Source: Apibacter sp. B3706 (lineage in GTDB: Bacteria; Bacteroidota; Bacteroidia; Flavobacteriales; Weeksellaceae). From it: a stretch of 64,000 nucleotides of DNA. The translations under genes were made by a program, and so were the position numbers. Below, in pieces: positions 9,302-17,872 of this stretch (position 1 is the first letter of the stretch; every line of letters begins with the position of its first letter). Location: contig NZ_CP049715.1 of NCBI RefSeq assembly GCF_011082725.1, positions 1,922,001 to 1,986,000 of the forward strand. Reading direction: 5' to 3'. The notes beneath the pieces were generated by a model that was not told the origin of the DNA, searched no databases, and saw nothing but the letters and a program-made list of their open reading frames with translations.

Positions 9302-9470
9302 AAGAATAGGCAGGTCTCCTGGCTTATAACATTTTATCTACCTTCTCACCGTTTAAATCGGCAATGGTTTTTATTGATAAAATTTTTTTTAGGTTACTTA
9401 CAGTTGCGCGTCAGCTCATGATTCACACATGATTCCCTATTAAGTCGTTTTTACACAGCACCTTATTCTT
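9302..9470 (-). promoter_or_regulatory. Cobalamin (B12) riboswitch aptamer upstream of metE
   Basis: Read on the minus strand, the conserved blocks occur in order: AGGTGCTGTG, GGGAAT, GAGCTGACGCGCAACTGTA, CCATTG, GAGAAGG, and the B12 box AGCCAGGAGACCTGCC (9309-9324). The ends pair: AAGAATA (minus strand of 9464-9470) with TATTCTT (minus strand of 9302-9308), giving a 7-base-pair P1 helix. This class binds adenosylcobalamin or related cobalamins. Placement before the B12-independent methionine synthase is a well known regulatory arrangement. Confidence 0.95.
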
Positions 9471-9505
9471 GTTGATAAAGAAATTAAGTAAAGAACTTAT
9501 ATATA

Positions 9506-9513
9506 CAAAGATA
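9506..9513 (-). promoter_or_regulatory. Probable -7 promoter element for the riboswitch-metE transcript
   Basis: Minus-strand TATCTTTG fits the Bacteroidota -7 consensus TAnnTTTG and lies about 35 bases before the aptamer. No good -33 TTTG is present at the usual spacing, so the call is moderate. Confidence 0.45.
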
Positions 9514-9601
9514 AAAAACCTTTGCTTTTATTTCTTTATTAAAATAAATAAAAATTAAAACTTGGTTTTTGTTTTTATTTTACTACTATTTTATGTTTTT
9601 A

Positions 9602-10702
9602 TTAGTATAATTCTTTAAGTTGATCTTTAGAAAATCCTTTAAATTCAGATAAGTTTCCATTTTTAATTTTTAATACCCATTCAGGATCTGCAAGTAACGC
9701 TCTTCCTACTGCTATTAAATCAAATTCGCCTGCATCTAATCTTCTATTTAATTCGTTAAGAAAATTATCAGAAGCCTCAAAACTTTGTCCTTTGAATGCG
9801 CCTAAGAAATCTCCGGTGAGCCCCACAGATCCAACACTTATGGAAGGTTTGCCCGTTATTTTTTTTGCCCATCCTGCAAAATTTAAATCAGAATTTTCAA
9901 ATTCGGGTTCCCAAAATCTTCGTTGTGAGCAATGAAAAATATCAACTCCGGCATCTGATAACGGTAGTAACCATTCTTCCATTTCTTCCGGTGTCTTTGC
10001 CAATTTAGCGGAATAATCTTGTTGTTTCCATTGTGATAAGCGTAAAATTATAGGAAAATCTTCTCCTACCGCATTTCGAACCGCTTTTACAACTTCAATG
10101 GCAAAACGACTCCTTTCGGCCAGGGTAGCTCCTCCCCATATATCATTTCTTTTATTGAGCTTATCCCAAAAAAATTGATCGATCAAATATCCGTGCGCTC
10201 CATGCAGTTCCAGGGCATCAAAACCAATTTTTTTGGTTTGGTAAGCTGCTTCTGCAAAAGCCTCAATTGTATTTTCAATATCATTTTCGCTCATTTCTTT
10301 TCCGGCTTTTGTTTCCGGATTTAATAGCCCGGATGGTCCCTCAAAAGGCTCTGATGGTTTCCAGTTTTTATGGGCCGGTATTATTCCCATATGCCAAAGT
10401 TGCGGAGCTATTTTACCACCTTTAGCATGAACTTCTTCAACCACCTTTTTCCAACCTTCTAAGGCTTGTTCTCCATAAAATACAGGTATATTGGGGTCAT
10501 TGGAAGATGCCGCCCTGCGAACAACGGTTCCTTCTGTTATAATTAAGCCCACTTCGGCCTGTGCTCTTCTTTGATAATAATCAGCTATTTGTTTTCCGGG
10601 TATTCCATCATAAGCAAATGATCGGGTCATAGGCGCCATGACTATTCTGTTTTTTAATGACAGTTTTTTTGATGTAAACGGTTGAAATAATTTATGTACC
10701 AT
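9602..10702 (-). CDS. Old yellow enzyme-family NADH:flavin oxidoreductase (alkene reductase)
   Basis: An FMN-dependent TIM barrel of 366 residues. Family signatures are KNRIVMAPMTRSFA at the start, ITEGTVVRR, the active-site ELHGAHGYLIDQF with two histidines, the following region NDIWGGATLAERSRFAIEV, and the FMN phosphate-binding part DLIAVGRALLADPEW. Such enzymes reduce activated C=C bonds using NAD(P)H; the true substrate is unknown. It ends the unit that starts with the SIMPL-domain gene, 20 bases upstream, and may be co-transcribed with it. Confidence 0.9.
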   Translation of the reverse strand: MVHKLFQPFTSKKLSLKNRIVMAPMTRSFAYDGIPGKQIADYYQRRAQAEVGLIITEGTVVRRAASSNDPNIPVFYGEQALEGWKKVVEEVHAKGGKIAPQLWHMGIIPAHKNWKPSEPFEGPSGLLNPETKAGKEMSENDIENTIEAFAEAAYQTKKIGFDALELHGAHGYLIDQFFWDKLNKRNDIWGGATLAERSRFAIEVVKAVRNAVGEDFPIILRLSQWKQQDYSAKLAKTPEEMEEWLLPLSDAGVDIFHCSQRRFWEPEFENSDLNFAGWAKKITGKPSISVGSVGLTGDFLGAFKGQSFEASDNFLNELNRRLDAGEFDLIAVGRALLADPEWVLKIKNGNLSEFKGFSKDQLKELY

Positions 10703-10722
10703 TTTAATTTATATCGTAGTTA

Positions 10723-11454
10723 TTATTTAATTTCATATTCTAAACGAATGGTAATGCTTGCTGTTTTTTTCTTGGATGATACATTAAATGCTCCTCCCCA
10801 AGAGTAATCATCTTCAGATGAATTTTGAGCAGTTATTTGAAAAACCCCTTGATTGGCATTCTTTAATTTGCCTAATTTACAACCGGCGTTAATTGCTATT
10901 TCTTCTGCTCTTTTTTTTGCATCTTTGGTTGCATCTGAAATCATCTGTATTTTTAAATCAGATAATTTAGTATAGTAATATAAAGGCGATCGGGAATAGA
11001 GTTCTACTCCGTTATTAATCAATTCTGTAATTTGACGGGAAAGATCTTCTACTTTTTTCACATTTTTAGATTCTATGGTTATGGTTTGATTTAATTCATA
11101 CCCTGTAAATATATTTTGATTTATTCCTTCTTTGTATCTACTATCATATTGTTTACTTATTTCTACTGAGGAAAAAACTATTTCTTTATCGGAAAATCCT
11201 TTGGAAATCAGATATTCTCTTACTTTTTTTCTATCTGCATCTAATTCGGCATAGGCTTGTTTTAAATCGAGATTTTTCTTTGAAAAATCGGCTTTCCATA
11301 CTATTAAATCAGATTCAAAATCTTTTGTGCCTAATCCTTTTACTGTTATTGTATTGGATTGATTTCTTTTTTGGTAAGAATTACCTAAAAAATATGCAGC
11401 AAGAACGATTGAAATGGACGCTAGTAATGTTGATACTATTAGATAATTTTTCAT
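10723..11454 (-). CDS. SIMPL-domain (DUF541) periplasmic protein
   Basis: An N-terminal hydrophobic segment (about 5-25) anchors or exports the protein. The remainder is a SIMPL/DUF541 domain, with VKGLGTKDFESDLIVW early and a C-terminal strand series ending SITIRLEYEIK. The molecular role of the family is unclear; E. coli YggE belongs to it and is linked to oxidative stress. I place the start at the ATG at 11452-11454, preceded by AGAGAG. The longer reading frame would run into the aldolase terminator. The gene lies 20 bases before the old yellow enzyme gene. Confidence 0.82.
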   Translation of the reverse strand: MKNYLIVSTLLASISIVLAAYFLGNSYQKRNQSNTITVKGLGTKDFESDLIVWKADFSKKNLDLKQAYAELDADRKKVREYLISKGFSDKEIVFSSVEISKQYDSRYKEGINQNIFTGYELNQTITIESKNVKKVEDLSRQITELINNGVELYSRSPLYYYTKLSDLKIQMISDATKDAKKRAEEIAINAGCKLGKLKNANQGVFQITAQNSSEDDYSWGGAFNVSSKKKTASITIRLEYEIK

Positions 11455-11476
11455 ACTCTCTTTTTTCCAAATATAC

Positions 11477-11505
11477 AAAAAAAGCACCTCAAATAAAGGT
11501 GCTTT
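11477..11505 (-). terminator. Intrinsic terminator after fbaA
   Basis: Minus-strand AAAGCACCT and AGGTGCTTT pair around a 7-base loop and are followed by a T run. The hairpin lies between the fbaA stop (11538) and the SIMPL start (11454). Confidence 0.8.
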
Positions 11506-11537
11506 CATTTTTTATAAATAAAATTTATATTTTTTTA

Positions 11538-12605
11538 CTATAATGTATTGATATTATTTAAATCTTCAAAAGCTTTTTCCAATCTTTTTGAGAATCCTTC
11601 TTCACATTTTCTCATCCAAACTCTTGGATCATAGAATTTCTTATTAGGTGCTTCATCTCCGGTTGGATTTCCTACTTGAGTTCTTAAATAATCAATATTT
11701 TTTTCTACATAATCTCTAGCCCCTTCGGTATAAGCAAATTGTAAATCTGTATCAATATTCATTTTAACTACTCCGTAGCTTATGGCTTCTCTTATATCTA
11801 ACAAGGAAGAACCTGATCCTCCATGAAATACAAAATTAATCGGTTTTGAAGGTCCGCCCACTTGTTTTTGAACGTATTCTTGTGAGTTGTGAAGTATTTT
11901 AGGCTCTAATTTAACATTTCCCGGTTTATATACTCCATGTACATTACCAAATGCTGCTGCAATAGTAAAATTAGGACTTATTGCGCTTAATGCTTTATAC
12001 GTTTTATAAACATCCTCAGGTTGTGTATATAATTTTGAGCTTTCTATATCTGAATTGTCAACTCCGTCTTCTTCTCCACCTGTTATCCCTATTTCAACTT
12101 CTAGGGTCATTCCTAATTTTGCCATTCTTTCAAAATATTTAGAAGAGATTGCTAAATTTTCATCTAAGGGCTCTTCTGAAAGATCTAGCATGTGTGAAGA
12201 GTATAGTGTTTTTCCTTCTTTTTTATGGAATTCTTCACAAGCATCTAATAAACCGTCAACCCAAGGTAATAATTTTTTTGCACAGTGATCTGTATGTAAT
12301 ATTACAGTTGCCCCATAGGCTTCTGCCAACGTATGGACATGTTTTGCTCCAGCTATAGCCCCTAAAACATCTGCTCTAAGGGAAGAGTTTTTATATCCTT
12401 TGCCTGCATTAAATTGAGATCCTCCGTTTGAAAATTGTATAATTAATGGAGCATTTACTCTAACAGCTGTTTCAAGAGCTGCATTTACATTGCTAGACCC
12501 TATAACGTTACATGCCGGTAAAGCAAACTGATTTTCTTTAGCATAATCGAATATTTCTTTTACTAGCGAACCGGTTGCTACTCCTGCTGGAAATTTTCTG
12601 CTCAT
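11538..12605 (-). CDS. fbaA: Class II fructose-1,6-bisphosphate aldolase
   Basis: A glycolytic and gluconeogenic enzyme that splits fructose 1,6-bisphosphate into dihydroxyacetone phosphate and glyceraldehyde 3-phosphate with a zinc ion. The 355-residue protein has the class II features: zinc-binding TVILHTDHCAKKLLPW, the glutamate region LEVEIGITGGEEDGV, the histidine in AAAFGNVHGVYKPG, NFVFHGGSGSS, and VKMNIDTDLQFAYT near the phosphate-binding site. It fits the long class II form found in E. coli and yeast. It is a single-gene unit with its own terminator. Confidence 0.97.
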   Translation of the reverse strand: MSRKFPAGVATGSLVKEIFDYAKENQFALPACNVIGSSNVNAALETAVRVNAPLIIQFSNGGSQFNAGKGYKNSSLRADVLGAIAGAKHVHTLAEAYGATVILHTDHCAKKLLPWVDGLLDACEEFHKKEGKTLYSSHMLDLSEEPLDENLAISSKYFERMAKLGMTLEVEIGITGGEEDGVDNSDIESSKLYTQPEDVYKTYKALSAISPNFTIAAAFGNVHGVYKPGNVKLEPKILHNSQEYVQKQVGGPSKPINFVFHGGSGSSLLDIREAISYGVVKMNIDTDLQFAYTEGARDYVEKNIDYLRTQVGNPTGDEAPNKKFYDPRVWMRKCEEGFSKRLEKAFEDLNNINTL

Positions 12606-12994
12606 GATTTTATAATTTTTTTTGTTATACTTTTTTTAAATTGTAAATGTAAAAACTATTTATATCTCAAAGAGTTATTTTATGTTGAAATTTCTCATGT
12701 TTTATTTTTTTTAACAAAAAGTTATAATTTTATTGAAATTATCGGTTTAATTTCTCATTATACATTTAACGTTTTATAAAAACTTTAGTACTTTTTTAGA
12801 ATTTACCATATTTTTTTTAAAATATAAATTTTGGTTACTATTTCAACAGTTAGTACCTTTATTTACTTTACATAGAATTCAAAAAATTAATATTCTCAAT
12901 TATCATACTAATCTTTCATTTTGAGAAATTAGATAAAAATATAAATGCCTCATATTTGAAAAATACAAGGCATTTCTTTTTCTTGATAAATTTT
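12606..12994. other. 389-base AT-rich intergenic region
   Basis: It lies between the tpx stop and the fbaA start, both on the minus strand. Apart from the hairpin at 12943-12975 I see no gene or RNA; it must contain the fbaA promoter, which I could not place with confidence. Confidence 0.6.
12943..12975 (-). terminator. Probable terminator after tpx
   Basis: AAATGCCT and AGGCATTT form an 8-base-pair stem with a 17-base AT-rich loop, followed on the minus strand by a T-rich tract. The loop is long, so the call is weaker than for the other terminators. Confidence 0.5.
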
Positions 12995-13492
12995 TTATTT
13001 TAATATAGCTGTTACTTTTTCATAATTAGGCTCATGAGTAGTTTCAGCTATTTGTTCTTCATAAATAATTTCTCCTGACTCATTAAGAACAAGTACTGCT
13101 CTGCTAAGTAATCCTTTTAACGAGCCATCAGCAAATTCTAAATTATATACCTTACCAAAATCTGAACGAAAGGCAGAAAGCGGGATAACATTATCTAAAC
13201 CTTCTGCGGCACAAAAACGTTTTTGAGCAAAAGGAAGGTCTTTTGAAATACATAAAACCACAGTGTTTTTCATTTCAGATACTTTTTCATTAAATTCTCT
13301 GACAGACATAGCGCATGTGTCTGTATCCACACTTGGAAATATGTTTAAAACAACTCTTTTTCCTGTATAATCCGATAATTTTTTTTCTGATAAATCCGTA
13401 TCCACTAATATAAAATCTGGAGCCTTACTTCCTATTGATGGTAGGTTTCCCAATGTATGGACTTCATTTCCTTTTAATGTTATTGTTGCCAT
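12995..13492 (-). CDS. tpx: Thiol peroxidase (Tpx, atypical 2-Cys peroxiredoxin)
   Basis: Tpx reduces hydrogen peroxide and lipid hydroperoxides using thioredoxin. The peroxidatic cysteine is C60 (PSVDTDTCAMSVREFN) and the resolving cysteine C94 (QKRFCAAEG), the spacing of the Tpx class. The protein opens with VHTLGNLPSIGSKAPDF, also typical. The 165-residue length is normal. It stands alone as a minus-strand unit. Confidence 0.95.
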   Translation of the reverse strand: MATITLKGNEVHTLGNLPSIGSKAPDFILVDTDLSEKKLSDYTGKRVVLNIFPSVDTDTCAMSVREFNEKVSEMKNTVVLCISKDLPFAQKRFCAAEGLDNVIPLSAFRSDFGKVYNLEFADGSLKGLLSRAVLVLNESGEIIYEEQIAETTHEPNYEKVTAILK

Positions 13493-13734
13493 TGTATTAT
13501 TTTTATTTACGGTTAATTATTACTATGAAAGATTTACAAAGACTAATGTATGAAATAATATTAATTTTGATAATTTGTAAAATATTATATTATATAATTC
13601 TTTTATTAATAATTTCTATTTAAATGTTACTATTTATTTTGAAAAGAATTTTCTATTATTTTCATATAAAATAGTTTTCGATAACTATATTTTTAAAATA
13701 CTTAATTAAATTTGGGTATTAAAACTTATGTGAT

Positions 13735-14262
13735 ATGCAACCCATTTTCAAATTCTGCCCAAATTGTAAAAGTGATCATTTAGAATATCCGCATGGATCA
13801 AAAATTGTATGTTTAGATTGTAATTTTGAATACTATCACAATACAGCCGGAGCAACCGCTGTGGTTATTCAGAAAAATGACGAAATATTATTTACTATTA
13901 GAAACAAAGAACCTAAAAAAGGCTTTTTAGATCTGGCAGGAGGATTTATTGAAGCCGAAGAAACCGCTGAACATGGAAGCTTTAGGGAATTACAAGAAGA
14001 ATTAAATATATCGATTGATTTATCTAAATTAGAATATATATGTTCCCATCCTAATACTTATTTGTACAAAAACATCCTATACAATACCATTGATTTATTC
14101 TTTCTTTATAAAGATGAGAATTTATCTATCGGAGATTATGATCCGATTGAATTAAAAGGATATGTATGGAAAAAATTATCCGATATAGATCTTAATGAAA
14201 TTGCTTTCGACAGTCACAAGAAAACGCTAACCCTCTTGAAAAATAATTTAAAGGGATCTTAA
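13735..14262 (+). CDS. NUDIX hydrolase with N-terminal zinc ribbon
   Basis: The N-terminus has two CxxC knuckles (C8/C11 and C26/C29), a zinc ribbon resembling that of the NADH pyrophosphatase NudC. The NUDIX box spans residues 70-92: G70-x5-E76-x7-R84-E85-x2-E88-E89. The usual Gly after EE is Asn here, outside the catalytic glutamates. At 175 residues it is much shorter than NudC. It hydrolyses a nucleoside diphosphate linked to some other group; the substrate cannot be inferred. A strong hairpin terminator follows. Confidence 0.86.
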   Translation: MQPIFKFCPNCKSDHLEYPHGSKIVCLDCNFEYYHNTAGATAVVIQKNDEILFTIRNKEPKKGFLDLAGGFIEAEETAEHGSFRELQEELNISIDLSKLEYICSHPNTYLYKNILYNTIDLFFLYKDENLSIGDYDPIELKGYVWKKLSDIDLNEIAFDSHKKTLTLLKNNLKGS

Positions 14263-14729
14263 GTATACTTGTTTTTTTGTAATTTATGAAAGCGTATAGG
14301 TATTTTGATTATTAATTTTATATTAAATTTTAAACCACTATAATTTAAAAACAAGTCTAAAAAAGAAATGATTCTAATTAAATTAGAATCATTTCTTTAT
14401 TTTTACTTTCAAATTTAATAAAAAACAATAATTATTTATAGAAAGTAAAAATCTCAAATTCTCATTTTTTTTGATATGTTTGAAGCCTAAACTTCCTGTT
14501 CTGCTAATTTAATAAATTATATTTTATATATAAAATTTAAAGCAAATAATTTAATAATAATCAATAAATTTTATTCTTTACTTGTAAATTTACTAATAGA
14601 AGAACACAAAACGTATTATCTTTTTTTCTTACTTTTCAGTACTCAAAATGTTTTAAAAAAATTTAGTTGCAACGCATTTTATTTGCTTACACTAGTTAAT
14701 TATTGAAAATTATTTTTTTCATTTATTCC
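14263..14729. other. 467-base AT-rich intergenic region
   Basis: It contains the palindromic terminator at 14362-14400. The remainder is AT-rich with no coding sequence or RNA gene that I can support; the promoter of the ATL gene should lie near its end. Confidence 0.6.
14362..14400 (+). terminator. Terminator after the NUDIX gene, perfect palindrome
   Basis: Positions 14362-14379 and 14381-14398 are exact reverse complements about one central base, and a T-rich stretch follows on the plus strand. It lies 100 bases past the NUDIX stop and, being symmetrical, could act in either direction. Confidence 0.7.
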
Positions 14730-15053
14730 ATGGAATCTACCAATTTTTATGAAAGGGTATATGAAATTGTACGAAAAATACCTTACGGTAAAGTAACCAC
14801 TTACGGACATATTGCTGCTTATTTGGGAGTTAAAAGTTCCTCCCGAATGGTAGGTTATGCCATGAATTCTTCCCATTCAATATCAGACATTCCAGCTCAC
14901 AGAGTTGTAAACCGAAACGGAATGTTAACCGGAAAGTTTCATTTTCCCACTCCAACACTTATGGAAGAACTTTTAGAAAATGAAGGAATCCCAATTAAAA
15001 ACGATAAGATCATTAATTTTAAAGATTATTTATGGATACCTGAAAATGATTGA
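14730..15053 (+). CDS. MGMT-family alkyltransferase-like protein (ATL), catalytic Cys replaced by Ala
   Basis: The protein has the DNA-binding part of O6-alkylguanine-DNA methyltransferase: PYGKVTTYGHIAAYLG (residues 18-33, with the Tyr used in base flipping) and SSSRMVGYAM (36-45, with the arginine finger R39). The active-site PCHR motif reads PAHR (55-58), so it cannot accept an alkyl group. Such ATL proteins bind alkylated bases and flag them for nucleotide excision repair in species where this has been tested. An upstream in-frame TTG exists, but the ATG at 14730 fits the family start (MESTNFYERVYEIV). Confidence 0.85.
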   Translation: MESTNFYERVYEIVRKIPYGKVTTYGHIAAYLGVKSSSRMVGYAMNSSHSISDIPAHRVVNRNGMLTGKFHFPTPTLMEELLENEGIPIKNDKIINFKDYLWIPEND

Positions 15054-15083
15054 TATTAAATTTTACAATGCAAAAATTTTATT

Positions 15084-15091
15084 TAAATTTG
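15084..15091 (+). promoter_or_regulatory. Probable -7 promoter element for mntH
   Basis: TAAATTTG matches TAnnTTTG and ends 23 bases before the TTG start of mntH. At the -33 position, 19 bases upstream, the sequence is TTTT rather than TTTG. An imperfect inverted repeat, TGCAAA and TTTGCA (about 15069-15093), spans the element and could be an operator for a metal-responsive repressor; that is inference. Confidence 0.45.
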
Positions 15092-15114
15092 CAAATATTA
15101 GAAAAGCCTAACAA

Positions 15115-16974
15115 TTGAGTAAGAAATCTCTTCAAGAAGTTCATGAAAGTATTAATACCGAAAATCCAAAAAGATGGAAAAGAATACTTTCTTTTTTCGG
15201 GCCGGCTTACCTAGTAGCCGTTGGATATCTTGATCCCGGAAACTGGGCAACTGACATTGCCGGGGGCAGCAAATTTGGATATGCTTTAATCTGGGTTCTA
15301 TTAATGAGCAATATTATGGCATTATTGCTTCAAGCATTAAGTGCTCGTTTAGGTATTGTTCGCGGATTAGATTTAGCTCAAACTAACAGGGAGTATTATC
15401 CGAAATGGATGAACTATATTCTATATGGTTTTGCTGAAATAGCGATAGCTGCAACAGACTTAGCCGAAGTTTTAGGAATGGCCATTGGTTTACAGCTTCT
15501 TTTCGGACTTGATCTTATTTGGGGTGTTTGGTTGGCTGCGTTGGACACATTGCTGTTACTTGTTTTACAACGGTTTGGTATACGAAAAATGGAAGCGTTT
15601 ATCATCGCTTTGGTGGCTATTATAGGAGGTTGTTTTCTTATTGAAATGTTTTTAGCTAAGCCTGATCTTATTGCAGTTTCTAAAGGATTTAAACCTACTC
15701 TTCCCAATACTGAGGCTTTATATATTGCAATTGGAATTATTGGGGCAACTGTTATGCCGCATAATTTGTATCTTCATTCCGCTTTGGTTCAAACCAGAAA
15801 AATTAAACGAGATTATGAATCCATAAAACGAGCCATTAAATATAATTTTTTTGACAGTCTCATCGCATTAAACATGGCTTTTTTTGTAAATGCTGCCATT
15901 TTAGTGCTTGCTGCTTCAACTTTTTATAGTGCCGGATTACATGATATAGAAGGATTACATGATGCATATAAAATGCTATCCAATTTATTAGGTCCTCTTT
16001 CTCCTGTTCTTTTTGCTATTGCTTTAATTGCTGCCGGTCAAAGCTCTACCGTAACCGGAACGCTTGCCGGTCAAATTGTTATGGAAGGGTACTTGCACTT
16101 TAGAATGAATCCTGCTTTACGAAGGTTATTAACACGTATTATAGCTATTATACCGGCTGTGATTGTAATAAGTCTACTGGGGGAAAGTTCCGTTGATGAA
16201 ATGCTTATTTTTAGTCAAGTGCTTTTAAGTATGCAATTAGGTTTTGCCGTAATCCCTCTAATCCATTTTGTTAGTGATAAAGAAAAAATGGGAAAATTTG
16301 CTATTAAATTACCTTTAAAAATTATATCTTGGATTGTATGTACAATCATTATCCTGTTAAATATCAAGTTAATTTACGATGAAGAAATTAATGTTTACTA
16401 CAATGAGGATATAATTTTAAGTGTAAAAATTATTTTGGGAATTATATCTTTAGGCTTATTATTATTCTTGATTTGTATTGTTTTATATCCTTGGATAAAA
16501 AAGTCCCAAAAAATAAATTTTGGTATTCACCAATTACCTTCTGAAAAGAGTATAGATAAATTGCATCCATTTAAAGTTATTGGCATAGCATTGGATTTTA
16601 CTAAAGGCGATCAGCGGGTTTTGAATTACTTACCAATTTTCGCTGATATTAATTCACGTATCGTATTGTTTCATGTTACTGAAAGTGCTTCTGCGAACTA
16701 TAACGGAAAATTAGCGAATGATTACGAAGTGAAGTTTGATCAAAATAAATTGGATGATTATAAAAATTTTCTACTTAAGGAAGGATATATGAATGTCGAG
16801 ACTAAATTAGGATTTGGTAATCCTACTATTTCACTTCCTAAATTAATTAATGATACTAAAGTTGATGTCTTACTAATGGCAAAACATGAATATAAAGGAA
16901 TCCCTGATTTTACGTTTGGTATAATGTCTAATCGATTAAGCAATAAAACAAACGTTCCTATTTTAGTAGTATAA
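15115..16974 (+). CDS. mntH: Nramp-family divalent metal transporter with C-terminal universal stress protein-like domain
   Basis: Residues 20-465 form an Nramp carrier with about 11 transmembrane helices. The metal site is canonical: DPGNWAT at 40-46 in helix 1 and MPHNLYLH at 214-221 in helix 6, as in proton-coupled Mn(II)/Fe(II) importers. After the last helix a soluble domain (about 485-619) reads FKVIGIALDFTKGDQRVLNY at the start and ends VDVLLMAKHE, FTFGIMSNRLSNKTNVPILVV-like, the pattern of a universal stress protein fold. Typical MntH proteins end near 420 residues. The start is TTG; no ATG precedes the conserved part. Confidence 0.88.
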   Translation: MSKKSLQEVHESINTENPKRWKRILSFFGPAYLVAVGYLDPGNWATDIAGGSKFGYALIWVLLMSNIMALLLQALSARLGIVRGLDLAQTNREYYPKWMNYILYGFAEIAIAATDLAEVLGMAIGLQLLFGLDLIWGVWLAALDTLLLLVLQRFGIRKMEAFIIALVAIIGGCFLIEMFLAKPDLIAVSKGFKPTLPNTEALYIAIGIIGATVMPHNLYLHSALVQTRKIKRDYESIKRAIKYNFFDSLIALNMAFFVNAAILVLAASTFYSAGLHDIEGLHDAYKMLSNLLGPLSPVLFAIALIAAGQSSTVTGTLAGQIVMEGYLHFRMNPALRRLLTRIIAIIPAVIVISLLGESSVDEMLIFSQVLLSMQLGFAVIPLIHFVSDKEKMGKFAIKLPLKIISWIVCTIIILLNIKLIYDEEINVYYNEDIILSVKIILGIISLGLLLFLICIVLYPWIKKSQKINFGIHQLPSEKSIDKLHPFKVIGIALDFTKGDQRVLNYLPIFADINSRIVLFHVTESASANYNGKLANDYEVKFDQNKLDDYKNFLLKEGYMNVETKLGFGNPTISLPKLINDTKVDVLLMAKHEYKGIPDFTFGIMSNRLSNKTNVPILVV

Positions 16975-17143
16975 ATTTGAATTTAGATTATTTTTACTTC
17001 TATATTTAGCTTTATAATGATCATTTCAAACATCAAAATACATGGTTTTACAATTATTTAAATCAATTGTAAAATGAACTCTAACTTTTCATCCTACCTT
17101 ATAAAATTTATACACGAGTTAATCTTTAATAAATTTACTATTC

Positions 17144-17779
17144 ATGAGAATATTTTTTAATTTAATACTTATTTTTTTGGTGTTTTTCAGTATTGGTACA
17201 GAAACCTATAATTACGTCTACGGTGAAATACATCCATCGATCTTAAATGAAAAATCCAAATTCAATCGATTGATTTATTATTACAGCTATTTTACTGTTC
17301 AATCTAATATTGCGGTTGGTATTAGCTCTTTATTCTTGCTTTTCAAACCTGATTATTCTAAAAAATGGTTTCGCATTTTAAGAATAGACGGTATTATTTG
17401 TATAGTTATTACATGCATCGTTTATAATTTAATGCTCAGGCATGATCATAATGTAAAAGGTATTATGCGATTTACCAATGAAGCTTTGCATGTATTCATA
17501 CCTTTTTTGGCTGTATTGTATTGGTTATTATACGGTCCTAGAAAATTATTAGATAAAAAAACTACTTTTTTTGCAATTATTCCTCCTTTAATTTATGTTA
17601 TATATATTTTTATAAGAGGTCATTTCACCAATATGTATCCTTATCCATTTTTGGACGCCGATGAAATAGGCTTACTACAAGCTTTATTGAATACCGGGAC
17701 TATTGTGTTGTTATTTTTATTTCTAGAATTTATCCTTATTTATATAGATAATTTATTGATAAAAAAGGATCAATCTTAA
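17144..17779 (+). CDS. Pr6Pr-family integral membrane protein
   Basis: The 211-residue protein has six hydrophobic segments and the pattern FSYFTVQSN-like (here YYSYFTVQSNIAVGI, residues 46-60), a histidine-rich loop LRHDHN, and an EALHVFIPFLAVLYWLLYG segment, as in the Pr6Pr/FAR-17a-like membrane family of Gram-positive and flavobacterial species. The function is unknown. It shares a bidirectional terminator with tsf, which converges on it. Confidence 0.72.
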   Translation: MRIFFNLILIFLVFFSIGTETYNYVYGEIHPSILNEKSKFNRLIYYYSYFTVQSNIAVGISSLFLLFKPDYSKKWFRILRIDGIICIVITCIVYNLMLRHDHNVKGIMRFTNEALHVFIPFLAVLYWLLYGPRKLLDKKTTFFAIIPPLIYVIYIFIRGHFTNMYPYPFLDADEIGLLQALLNTGTIVLLFLFLEFILIYIDNLLIKKDQS

Positions 17780-17825
17780 ATTAAAGTTTTACATTTTAGA
17801 ATTGTGGAAGGTACTTATTTAAAAT

Positions 17826-17854
17826 AAAAAAGACTGCATAATGCAGTCTTTTTT
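17826..17854. terminator. Bidirectional terminator between the Pr6Pr gene and tsf
   Basis: A 14-base-pair stem (AAAAAAGACTGCAT and its complement) with a single-base centre gives a T run on both strands. It ends the plus-strand Pr6Pr gene and the minus-strand rpsB-tsf unit. Confidence 0.85.
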
Positions 17855-17872
17855 ATATATACTATTTTGAAA

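Noticed and set aside
13493-13734. Small plus-strand open frame near 13435-13623
   Set aside because: It overlaps the start of tpx and is rich in Ile/Leu only because the region is AT-rich; no start signal and no family resemblance.
14362-14398. Perfect palindrome considered as an attachment or recombination site
   Set aside because: It is followed by a T-rich tract after a coding gene, and there is no integrase, direct repeat or cargo nearby; a terminator explains it.
15069-15093. Inverted repeat before mntH as an assigned MntR or Fur site
   Set aside because: The arms (TGCAAA/TTTGCA) are short and imperfect and match no consensus I can verify, so I mention it only as a possible operator.
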